From an uncultured Cellulophaga sp. (GTDB lineage Bacteria > Bacteroidota > Bacteroidia > Flavobacteriales > Flavobacteriaceae), in NCBI GenBank assembly GCA_947491225.1, contig CANLIE010000019.1, forward strand, positions 1 to 57,479: 57,479 bases of DNA. Reading direction: 5' to 3'. A program made the translations under genes and the position numbers. The notes under the pieces were generated by a model. It was given only the letters and a program-made list of their open reading frames with translations, was not told the origin of the DNA and did not search any database. Of this stretch, positions 25,877-35,500 are shown piece by piece (positions within the stretch are counted from its first letter, which is position 1; each line of letters opens with the position of its first letter).

Positions 25877-26776
25877 TTAAACAAATTTATCTACAACGTA
25901 CACTATTGGCATTAATGTAATGTAACTTACACTTGCAAGCATTAATTTTTTTGCTGAAATATTATCTCTATTTTGAAACAAACGAAATGCAAAGAATAAC
26001 ATTACACCACCTATTAAAAAAACGAGTACCGCTGCAAATATAGACAAATGTAAATCTCCTGTTATTCCAAAAACAGGTAGTATAGAAACTATCATCATCC
26101 AAATGGTATACATAATAATTTGTGCAATTGTTCCTTTGTCTTTTTCCCCAGTTGGCAACATTTTAAACCCTCCTTTTTTATAATCTTCATCTAACATCCA
26201 CCCTAATGCCCAAAAATGAGGAAACTGCCAAAAAAATTGTATCATAAACAATGTTCCCGGTTCTATGCCAAAATCATTTGTTGCTGCAACCCAACCAAGC
26301 ATAAAAGGAATTGCTCCTGGAAATGCACCCACAAAAACTGATAAAGGTGTTTTTGTTTTTAGAGGTGTATATAAACAAGTATACAGAAATACGGAAATTG
26401 CACTAAACATTGCCGTTTTAGGATTTATATAATACAATGAAACAATTCCTGCAAGTGTCATTAACACAGCAATTATAAGTGCATTATTAACAGACATCCT
26501 CCCTGAGGGAATAGGTCTATTCTTTGTACGATTCATTAGTGCATCTAAATCTTTCTCTATAACTTGATTAAAAGCATTGGAAGCCCCCACCATACAATAA
26601 CCTCCAAAAACCAACAATGTAAGTATTGTAAAGTTTATGGAAGTAGCACCTAGAAAGTAACCTGCTACAGAAGAAAAAACAACACTAAGCGTTAACCTTG
26701 CTTTAGTTATTTCTTTAAAATCTGCAAATGCCGAAACTTTTATAGGCTCATTAGCTGTACCAACCACAGTTTTCAT
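25877..26776 (-). CDS. ctaB: Protoheme IX farnesyltransferase (heme O synthase)
   Basis: Attaches a farnesyl group to heme B to give heme O, needed by heme-copper oxidases. This UbiA-family membrane enzyme of 299 aa has about nine helices. Its first Asp-rich motif is NAFNQVIEKDLDALMNRT and its second is around LDEDYKKGGFKMLP. It heads the cytochrome oxidase operon behind a consensus promoter. Confidence 0.95.
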   Translation of the reverse strand: MKTVVGTANEPIKVSAFADFKEITKARLTLSVVFSSVAGYFLGATSINFTILTLLVFGGYCMVGASNAFNQVIEKDLDALMNRTKNRPIPSGRMSVNNALIIAVLMTLAGIVSLYYINPKTAMFSAISVFLYTCLYTPLKTKTPLSVFVGAFPGAIPFMLGWVAATNDFGIEPGTLFMIQFFWQFPHFWALGWMLDEDYKKGGFKMLPTGEKDKGTIAQIIMYTIWMMIVSILPVFGITGDLHLSIFAAVLVFLIGGVMLFFAFRLFQNRDNISAKKLMLASVSYITLMPIVYVVDKFV

Positions 26777-26796
26777 CCTTCTTTTTTAATGGTGTG

Positions 26797-26827
26797 CAAA
26801 GATATAACCTAATTGATTTCTTTACAA
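26797..26827 (-). promoter_or_regulatory. ctaB: Promoter TTG-N20-TATCTTTG for ctaB and oxidase genes
   Basis: On the minus strand TTG (complement of 26825-26827), 20 bases, then TATCTTTG (complement of 26797-26804), ending 21 bases before the ctaB ATG. A full consensus match. Confidence 0.7.
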
Positions 26828-26929
26828 CGAATTAAAGAGGTTTATCTTTTTTTAAGGAAGAAAACATTATAAAATTAGAAATTCCTGCCTATTTTTAAGG
26901 TATAAGCAGGAACTAACCGATATAAAAAA

Positions 26930-27730
26930 CTATTGCAACTTAAAATGTATTGGAATTGAATATGGTACTACTACTGCATTGCCTCTTTGTTTGCCTGGTG
27001 TCATCTTTGGAAGCTTACTAATAATTCGCTTTGCTTCTTCTTCTAAAATTTTTGCAGGTCCTTTCATTTGAATATCTTTTATAGAGCCATCCTTTCCAAT
27101 CTTGAAAATTACACTTACTCTACCTTCTTGTCTTAACTCTTGAGCTAACTCTGGATATTTAAAGTATTTTTCAATATGCTTCTTCATCTTTTTATTAAAA
27201 CAAGCATCTTGTTTCTCTTTTTTCAACTTCTCGCAACCTGGAAAAATAGGCTTATCCTCAACTACGCTATAGGGGATTGGACCAACATCAATAGGAACTT
27301 TGCTATACACTACATCATCAACAGTTACTACTTCATTTGGACTAACTTCTGTATCATCTATAAAATCTTTAGGATCTGTAACATCATCATCAATGATTTT
27401 TATAACATCTGGATTAGTCACTGGTTTAGTCATAGCAATTTTTTGTTTTTTTGGTTGCTCAACTTTAATATTTTGTACATCTGGATGATATTCAATTACT
27501 GACTCTTCTATTTCTGTGATTTCAACTTCTGGTTCATCCAAAATAGCATAAGAAGATTCCAAACCAACATAGACTAGAACTAATGCTATAATTAATCCTA
27601 TTTGAAAATTAAGAAAGCTGTTTTTTCGTAAATTTGCATCGTGCTTGCCCATTTTAGAGCAACCACTGGTTACTTTACTGCTACCCTCATTGCACTGAGG
27701 CGTAACAGATTTCTCTGTGTTTGTTTTCAT
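26930..27730 (-). CDS. Energy transducer TonB (second)
   Basis: The start at 27730 is chosen because the frame upstream of it runs through the leader hairpin. 266 aa: a cytoplasmic N-terminus with several Cys, one membrane helix (about 38-58), an acidic linker rich in Glu, Asp and Val, and a C-terminal TonB domain with YPELAQELRQEGRVSV, KDGSIKD and PKMTPGKQRG. TonB passes proton-motive energy from ExbBD to outer-membrane receptors. The C-terminal domain is very like that of the TonB encoded just upstream, so the two arose by duplication. ExbB and ExbD are not nearby. Confidence 0.9.
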   Translation of the reverse strand: MKTNTEKSVTPQCNEGSSKVTSGCSKMGKHDANLRKNSFLNFQIGLIIALVLVYVGLESSYAILDEPEVEITEIEESVIEYHPDVQNIKVEQPKKQKIAMTKPVTNPDVIKIIDDDVTDPKDFIDDTEVSPNEVVTVDDVVYSKVPIDVGPIPYSVVEDKPIFPGCEKLKKEKQDACFNKKMKKHIEKYFKYPELAQELRQEGRVSVIFKIGKDGSIKDIQMKGPAKILEEEAKRIISKLPKMTPGKQRGNAVVVPYSIPIHFKLQ

Positions 27731-27784
27731 AATTAAAATTTTGTTTGTTATAATTATGTTAAAACACAAGAAGTATACCAAAAG

Positions 27785-27804
27785 CCCCAAGTTTATCCTT
27801 GGGG
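27785..27804. terminator. Hairpin in the leader of the second TonB gene
   Basis: CCCCAAG/CTTGGGG with a six-base loop TTTATC. The better T-run is on the plus strand (from 27805); on the minus strand only four T follow. It could be a second terminator or a leader structure for the downstream tonB. Confidence 0.45.
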
Positions 27805-27830
27805 TTTGTTTTTTCTTAAAAAAATGAAAA

Positions 27831-27856
27831 AAATCCAAACCTTGTGGTTTGGATTT
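27831..27856 (-). terminator. Terminator after the first TonB gene
   Basis: A perfect 11-bp stem AAATCCAAACC/GGTTTGGATTT with loop TTGT (ACAA on the minus strand) is followed by a T-rich tract on the minus strand. It lies 32 bases after the stop. Confidence 0.8.
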
Positions 27857-27887
27857 TTAATATATATTTGTAGTATTAAATATTATG

Positions 27888-28607
27888 CTACTGTAATCTA
27901 AAAGTTACAGGCAAACTAAATGGTACACGCACAGCTCTACCTCTTTGTTTTCCAGGAGTCATTTTAGGAAGTTTTCCAATTATCCTAGCAGCTTCCTTTT
28001 CTAAATTCTTATCTGGCCCTCGTAATTGCACTTGACCTATACTTCCATCTTTCTGAATAACAAATCTAACATCAACTCTACCTTGAATTCCCATTTCTTG
28101 AGCTATTTCTGGATATTTAAAGTGCTTTCTAATATGGTTTTTTATTTTTTCATTGAAACAATCTCTTAAAGCTTTTGCTCCTTTACTCTTTACTTTTTCA
28201 CATCCAGGAAAAACTGGAACATCTTCAATTACAGAAAAAGGCACATCTAAATCTACTTCTACTTCTTCTTCTACAATTTCATTAACCTCTACAACTTCTT
28301 CTTCTTCACTAGATTCTGTATCTTGTATAACCGATTCTTCTATTTCCACTTCATCCTCTACGACCTCAATAACTTCTGGTGCTATTGGCGGTGGCGGTGG
28401 TGGTGGTGTTTTAACTTGCTCTGTCATAGGAACTTCCTCGTCTAACAAATCATCTAAATTTTGAGTAATATCATATTCGATTTTATCATCATACTTCTTA
28501 TACTCTAGTCCTCGCCAAACAAGAAACATAACAACAACAAGACCTATTGCAAAGTAAAGACCGCTATTGTTTGTTAAATCTGCTTTTGGGTTTTTTTTTG
28601 GTTCCAT
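27888..28607 (-). CDS. Energy transducer TonB (first)
   Basis: 239 aa: a short cytoplasmic start, one membrane helix (about 16-35), a periplasmic linker with a run of seven Pro and then Glu/Val-rich repeats, and a C-terminal TonB domain. The domain has YPEIAQEMGIQGRVDVRF, KDGSIGQ and PKMTPGKQRGRAVRVP. It has the same role as the next TonB, and the C-terminal domains share the PxFPGCEK lead-in. It lies 72 bases after the VanZ-like gene. Confidence 0.93.
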   Translation of the reverse strand: MEPKKNPKADLTNNSGLYFAIGLVVVMFLVWRGLEYKKYDDKIEYDITQNLDDLLDEEVPMTEQVKTPPPPPPPIAPEVIEVVEDEVEIEESVIQDTESSEEEEVVEVNEIVEEEVEVDLDVPFSVIEDVPVFPGCEKVKSKGAKALRDCFNEKIKNHIRKHFKYPEIAQEMGIQGRVDVRFVIQKDGSIGQVQLRGPDKNLEKEAARIIGKLPKMTPGKQRGRAVRVPFSLPVTFRLQ

Positions 28608-28679
28608 AACTTTTAATTTAGTGCTTGCTAATTTAAATAAATATTATCTAAATAAGCAATTATTTTTTTCATTTTAACT

Positions 28680-29060
28680 CTATTGTCTTAAAAAGAGAAA
28701 TTTAGCCAATGCTACTCCTGCCAAAACACCAATGGTATTTGCTAAAAAATCTAAAACTTCTCCACTTCTAGTAACCGTCAATACACTTTGTAATATTTCA
28801 ATAATTATGCCATAAACAGCTAAAGAACAAAAAAGATATAATATTCCTTTCTGTCTTATATGAGCCTCATTAAAAAATTCCTTTAATGATAAAATTCCTA
28901 AAATTCCTGAAACAAAATAAAAAATAAAATGTACCAATTTATCTATGTGCGGAATTTTTATAGAAGGTAAATCTGATTCTGTAAAAGAAAATAAGCTAAG
29001 TAATGTTACAAACACTACCCAGCTTACAAATAATATAGTATAAAATGGTTTTTTAGCCAC
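28680..29060 (-). CDS. VanZ-like membrane protein
   Basis: 126 aa with four membrane helices and the VanZ-family pattern IPHIDKLVHFIFYFVSG and GEVLDFLANTIGVLAG. The start is GTG and overlaps the end of gcvH by eight bases, so translation is probably coupled. The cellular role of these small VanZ-like proteins is not settled; a link to glycopeptide resistance should not be assumed. Confidence 0.85.
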   Translation of the reverse strand: MAKKPFYTILFVSWVVFVTLLSLFSFTESDLPSIKIPHIDKLVHFIFYFVSGILGILSLKEFFNEAHIRQKGILYLFCSLAVYGIIIEILQSVLTVTRSGEVLDFLANTIGVLAGVALAKFLFLRQ

Positions 29061-29433
29061 CTATTAAATCCTTATAATCAGAATCACTCATCAATTCATC
29101 AACTTGAGATAAATCACTCATCTTAATTTTTATCATCCAACCATCACCATAAGGATCGGCATTTACTTTTTCTGGTTCATCCTCTAAGGACTCATTAAAT
29201 TCTACTATCTCACCAGAAAGTGGCAAAAATAAATCTGAAACAGTTTTTACAGCCTCAACTGTTCCAAAAACCTCATCCTTATCCAAGGTTTCATCTAATG
29301 TTTCTACTTCAACATATACAATATCTCCAAGTTCTCCTTGAGCAAAATCTGTGATACCTACAGTTGCTATATCTCCATCTATTTTAACCCACTCGTGATC
29401 TTTTGTATACTTTAATTCTGATGGTATGTTCAT
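29053..29433 (-). CDS. gcvH: Glycine cleavage system H protein
   Basis: 126 aa with the lipoyl-lysine hairpin FGTVEAVKTVSDLFLPLSGE (Lys in EAVK) and the N-terminal KYTKDHEWVK. It carries the aminomethyl group between the P, T and L proteins of glycine cleavage. The P, T and L genes are not nearby. A -7 element TACATTTG (complement of 29459-29466) lies upstream. The call is firm. Confidence 0.97.
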   Translation of the reverse strand: MNIPSELKYTKDHEWVKIDGDIATVGITDFAQGELGDIVYVEVETLDETLDKDEVFGTVEAVKTVSDLFLPLSGEIVEFNESLEDEPEKVNADPYGDGWMIKIKMSDLSQVDELMSDSDYKDLIGG

Positions 29434-29458
29434 TTTAATTTAGTTTTAATTAATGCAA

Positions 29459-29466
29459 CAAATGTA
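29459..29466 (-). promoter_or_regulatory. gcvH: -7 element for gcvH
   Basis: The complement reads TACATTTG, an exact TAnnTTTG, 26 bases before the ATG; TTT rather than TTG lies 20 bases further upstream. No glycine riboswitch was seen in this short leader. Confidence 0.5.
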
Positions 29467-29577
29467 ACAGATTAAAAATGATTTGAAAATTATTTAATTT
29501 GAAAAATATTATAATTTATATAAGAATCTAAAAAGTATGTACAAACAAGAATTCTTTATCTAATTATGATTATGAAA

Positions 29578-32500
29578 CTAGTTGCCAAAATTGTACCTAA
29601 GTGTAAAGCCTGCATTTATGGTTGTCTGAGGAAATGCTGTAGAAACCGCAAATTTTGAAAAAGAATGATCGTAAAAGAATGCTACATTTAAAGCCTGACT
29701 TAATGCATAATCTGCTCCAAACTTCATAGAAAACACATTCTGTCCAGATGTAATTTGATTATTATTCAGTTCTAGATTTCTAATAATGGTTATATTATCT
29801 TTTAAAGTACCATCTAATTTTAGATTTAAATCTCCTTTAAACCTGTGCTTTTCTCCTCCTATATTTGTAACAAATTTTACATCTTTAAATCTATACCCTA
29901 AACCTACAGTATAATCTTTACTGTTTAGCTCAGTTAATAGATTATTATCAAAACTCATTGTTAATGCCCGCATAGTTTGTACCTCTGCCACTACACTCAT
30001 AGAGTTTTTCATTTCAAAATCTATTCGCATTAACGGATTAAATTGATCTGCCAAAACAACATTTGCCATAATATTTTCTGGTAAAAAATCCTGAGTTTCT
30101 GGATCTATCAAGTTGTTTTCTCTTTCCAAATTAGTCTGGAAAGAATTTATGCTATATGATGCCCTATACCCATGACTTAAAGAAAAACGCTTAAACTTCT
30201 TTTTAAACCACTTATTGCGCATTAACCCTGTATATTTTAAACGCCAGTTAGGAATTGGCACATTTCTAAATGCACCTAACTTAACCTTTGTAGCATCTTG
30301 CCCTGTATAGGCTGCTATAAATGCTGGTAGCAATACATTTTGACTGGTTTTACCATATCTCTCTGGATAACCATCAGCATCTGTTGCCCCACCTGTACCT
30401 GCCAATCTATTAGCTATTACCAATCTATTGGCTTTAAAAGTTTCAAAATTATTAGATTCAAATTCATTACTTTTATTAAAGACAGTTTTAATCATAATGG
30501 TTGAAATTCCAAAATTACCATAATGGTTTCCTAATAAATTCTCATACTCATATTGCCCACTACCTAAATCATTAACTTTAAAATTTTCCTGATAACGGTC
30601 TGACAAATTCCTATTTGCAGTAATATCAATAGTTAAATCCCTAATTGGCTCTGCCACAGCCGTTATGTCTATCTGCCTATTTATTTCTTGAACGTATTGT
30701 TCATTAAAATCTGGAAACGATGTTAACCATCCTTTCTTAGCAGCATTAAACCGAACATCTGCCTGGCTGCCAAAAACAAAACCCAAACTTGGTTTTGTTG
30801 TTCCTATAAAGCCAATAGACCTTGTATATCCTGGTAATATTTTACTTCTAGTTTCTGTATAATTTACATTAACACGCTTAACCATAGTTAGAATATTTTT
30901 GGCCAAATCCCCAAATCCTCCTGATTTCTTAACTGACTTTGTCTTTCCTGCTTTATCTTTTCTATTATCTACTGGTGCTTTACCTCTAGATTTTTTAAGT
31001 CCCACTAAATCATAGAGTTTTTGCATAGTAAGATTTGCCGCTATGGTATGTGTGCTTGCATTTTGCACTCTGTTTATATTTTCACCTGCTACTTCACGCA
31101 ATGCGTCTCCACCACGTTGCCAATCAAAATTACTAGTATATGTGTATTGTGCATTTACAAATTCCAATGCAGGTATTTTATTAAATGGTAACTCATAATT
31201 AAGCTCCATTTGTTGCGCATGTCTATTTGGCTCACCAACATCAAAAAAACCATCCCAAATATTCATCTGGTCATCTATTCCAGAATCTGGATTCCCTTCT
31301 TCTTTATAATAATTTCGAATTATATTATTATTTGAAGCTGATAGATTAAAACGTAACGACTTGCTTAAATTATAGTTTATGTTGTACTGCCAATTAAACA
31401 AATAGTTACGTTGTTGCAATTCTGGTAATTTTAACGCATCTACACCTGGTTCTAATACATCCCTAAAACGTTGTTGATTAAATTGACGATTAATATTAGA
31501 ATTTATTGCAATACTAGTTGGTAATAAATTAAAATTAAGATCTTTTAACCATTTCCAATATTTACCATTAAACAATGAATCTTTTTTTGCAAAAGGTTCT
31601 ACCTCCACAGGTTTAAAATTATGGGCATATGACACCCCTGCAATTATATTTTGATCTCTTAATTTTGCAATTTCAAAATCTCTATGATTTAATTCATTAT
31701 ATGAGTAGTTAAACGTAAAATTTTCTACATCATAAAAATTAGCTTCAGCTTCCTCACTCCTATTTTTCCGTACTCCTATAAAATTAATACTTGTTCTTTT
31801 TGTATAATCTTCTGCCTGCTCTTCTATTATTTTAGCATCTTCTGGTGTATTAGCTGCTGCAATCCTGTCTTCTAATTTTAAATCATCATAAACAGGATCA
31901 AATTCAGGTGTAATCAGTTGCTCAGATATTCCATAATTAAATGGTAATTGCACTCCTAATTTCTTGGGTAGTAACTGTCCTAAATTAATATTGGTTACCA
32001 CGTCGTAAGACATTACATCTTCTCTTGCTCTTTCATTGGGCATTTGGTCTATGGATCCAAAACCAGAGGTACTTCTATTACCAGTTACAGACACATCTGC
32101 AAAATCTGCAAAATTAACATCCATTGCAGCTACGGCTGCCCAACCTCCTTTATTATCTAAACCTGCCAAACGCAGTTCATTAAACCAAACTTCTCCTCTA
32201 GCAGGAAAATTGCTTGTGTTTTTAACACCAACCATTATACTGCGCAAGCTTCCTAAAGAAGGATTTCCTCTTAAACCTATACGCATTACGCCTGGAGTGC
32301 GAGCATCAAACTCATTTACCAACGTTACTTCACCATCTATTACTTCATAATAATTTATCTGGTTTAAGGTTTGTCCTGCAATACCAAAAGATTTTATCTT
32401 ACTTAAGTCCGCTAAATTAATTTCTATTTCATTATTCTCTGGCCAAATTCTTTCTCTGTTCCTTTCTCCGTGAGGCGTAAACTCTAATGGTACTTCGATT

Positions 32501-35500
32501 TGATAAAAATTCTGAGAGAAATCGGTTCCTATTCTTAAAAAACCAACCAAAGGCATTTCTCCATCAGGAAAATCTGTTTCTGCAATTTCTTCTGCATGTA
32601 TAAACATTTTTAGACGCTCGTATTGTCTTATATCTATGTTTATATTTTTAAAAACACCTCTTGAATCTTGTGATTGAAGATTTTCTAGTTTAAATGAAAG
32701 TGATTGTTCATTTTGCTGAACAATGGTGTTATTATTATTTAATTGCTCCCTGCGCAAACCTGGAGGTAAATCATAAATAATTGGAGATCTTGTGTTGTTT
32801 TCCTCAATATTAACTGTAGCAACATCTACTAACGTACCATCATCAGTAGGGTCATTATCTACATCTGGCTCTAAAGATTTTGTATACGCACGCCAATCTC
32901 CACGTACTAAATCCAGTGTAGCAAATCGCATTACAACATCATCAGAAAAGCCTGTTAAGTACATACGCATAAAGCTGATAGACCTAAAATCTGCAATACC
33001 TCCAATAGCATCTGTAAAATCACTTAATGGAATTTTATATTGTATCCATCTTCTATTTAATACAGTTCCGTTTGGCAAAGTTGGTGTTTGCCCGTCTTTA
33101 ATGTCAGTTACATATTTATCATTTATTGTTGTTCCTGGCTTAATAGGTATTCTATATTCATAATAACTATTAACTGTATTCATTGTTAAATCACGGTCTA
33201 TATCTTCTACATCTGGTAATGTAGTAGATCCTCTATTTGTATTTGTTACCTGTACAGGAGAATTACCTTGCGGGTTGTTATAATTTATATAACGTTCTAA
33301 AATGCTTCCGTCTTTATTAAGATAATACTCATAATTATCTAAAGCAGGATCATTTGCAGGGTTGTTTCCGTAAATTGATGCTTCATCTGTATCATTTAAA
33401 CCATCATAACCTAAATCTTGTAATGACCTGTTAGATGTATCAGCATCAAAAGCATACACTAAGGATTGTGTTGCTGGTACTTTCCCCCAAGAAGTATTGG
33501 AAGTTAAATCATTACTATTTACTCCTGGTAACCCGTTCTCATATTGTTTTTTGCCATCTTTTAAGATATCCTCAGATATATTTCCAATATTAAAAACCAA
33601 TTCTCCTTCACTAGTTGTTTCACCATCTACATAGGGATCTAATACCCAAAACTGAACAAATTCTACATTGGATTGCTCAAAGTTAGTACTACTCATTTGG
33701 CGCATAATCCCTGCCCATTTTTCTTCAGGTGGCGTAGAATTAAAATTAGGACTGTTATTATATGGCCCTTTTAAATTAGGATAGTATGCTAAATCTAATG
33801 TTCCCTGTGTTGTAGTCTGTCCTTGTGCAATCTCAACTTTAGGAAAAACTTCATCTATAAAAACCCTTCTCGTTGCATTTAAAGAAATGTCATTATCATT
33901 AATTCCTGATGGCCTTTGATTAGAATAAAATGTTCTATCTATGGAATACCAAGCCATTTTTGCCCTACCATAACCATTCTGCAAATTAGCTGGATCATCT
34001 GGAGAACTACCATATAATTGTCCGCCTGGAGCAGCAAACTCTATGGGAGTACTTGCCAATGACCATCCTAAAGATGATCTAATATCTATAAGTGATTGTG
34101 CTCCTTCAAAATCATCTACATACGTAGTAGTCTCTCCTTCAAAATTTGCATGTTTGGGAGAGTTTGGACTTAAGAAAGCTACTTCTCCACGTACTGATAT
34201 ATTAGAAGGTACATCTGTATCTATATTTGGTAGTTTATTTACTAATCTTGTTAAAAATGGAACTTCTGTTGAGAAGTTTCCATTAAGACCAAACATTGTA
34301 TTATTTACAGGCTCTAGCCCATAATTAGATTTCTGGGTAAGAGGACGTTCGTTTAAGTTTAAAAACGTACCTCCTATCACAAATTTTTCGTTAAACTGAT
34401 GCTCTACATTTATTCCTGTAAAACGTCTTGTTTGCTGACCAAAAACTGCATTGTTTTCTACCGAAATATTTATTGGAACATTGGAAGCTTCTAAACTTGG
34501 ATCCAATATTTGAACGGTACCCGAAGCATAATTAACTGTATAATCTAAGCCTTCTTGCAATTGCCTACCTCCCGCAGTAACACGTACTGATCCTTTAGGA
34601 ACATTAAAAGCACCTATTGGAATACCATTAATTCCTTGTGATTTGTATTTACCTTTAATTAAAAATTTGTTTTTATCAGCATCTTCTAAAGCAGCAGATT
34701 TAGTACGTGAGTACATATTTCTAAAAACATACTTTTTCTGATTATCGTTATATCCTTGGTCGTTTTCTACAGCATAAACACCACCACCTAATTTATCAAA
34801 CAAATATTCTCCAAAAGGTTCTACTTTGGTAAAAATAATATTTGCATTTTGCGAATCAATGGTTATACCCTCTACATAATCAAAAAAACCATCTCCTCCT
34901 GGTTGTGTATCATTATAAGCATTTAATTTATCTAAATTAAAAACATCTAAAAGTATACGTTCTTGTAATGGTTTTGGCGTTGTTGGCCATCCAGAACCTG
35001 GACCTTCAGTAACTGGCGTAATATAATTTCTAGGTGTGGGATCTGTATAAAGTATGTTTAGCTTAAAATCTTCTTGACTTAATTGATACCCCCCTGTATT
35101 ATAGATGTTTTTCATCATTAAATCCCATATAGGATCCTGAACCGCTGTAATATTACTTTTTAAAAGTTTTAAAACTAAAGTATTGTTTTCTACTACTGGT
35201 GTCGCCCCTGATGATACAGAAGTAGCATCTAATCCTCCGTTTGCAAATTCACCTACTTGATACACTTCTCCTTGGTAGGTATACTGAAAAGCAACAGCTA
35301 ATACCTCATCATTGCTTAATCTTTGACTTAATGAAATATAGCCTAACTGAGAATGGAAGGTATACTCTCTTTTATTGATATCTAACTTTCTTGCATTTTC
35401 CAGTATGGTATAATCAAACCCTTGATTTACTTGATAACCCGGAACATTAAACCCAGCTTGCACTGTTGCAATATCCCTAATCTGATCTGTTAAAGCCCCT

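Noticed and set aside
27171-28465. Plus-strand Ser/Thr-rich and aromatic-rich open frames opposite the tonB genes
   Set aside because: These mirror the Glu/Val-rich and Pro-rich linkers of TonB on the other strand.
28680-29060. VanZ-like gene as an antibiotic-resistance gene
   Set aside because: The small VanZ-like family is widespread in non-resistant bacteria and no other van gene is nearby.
29434-29577. Possible glycine riboswitch before gcvH
   Set aside because: The leader is about 20 bases after the -7 element and has no room for, or motif of, a glycine aptamer.
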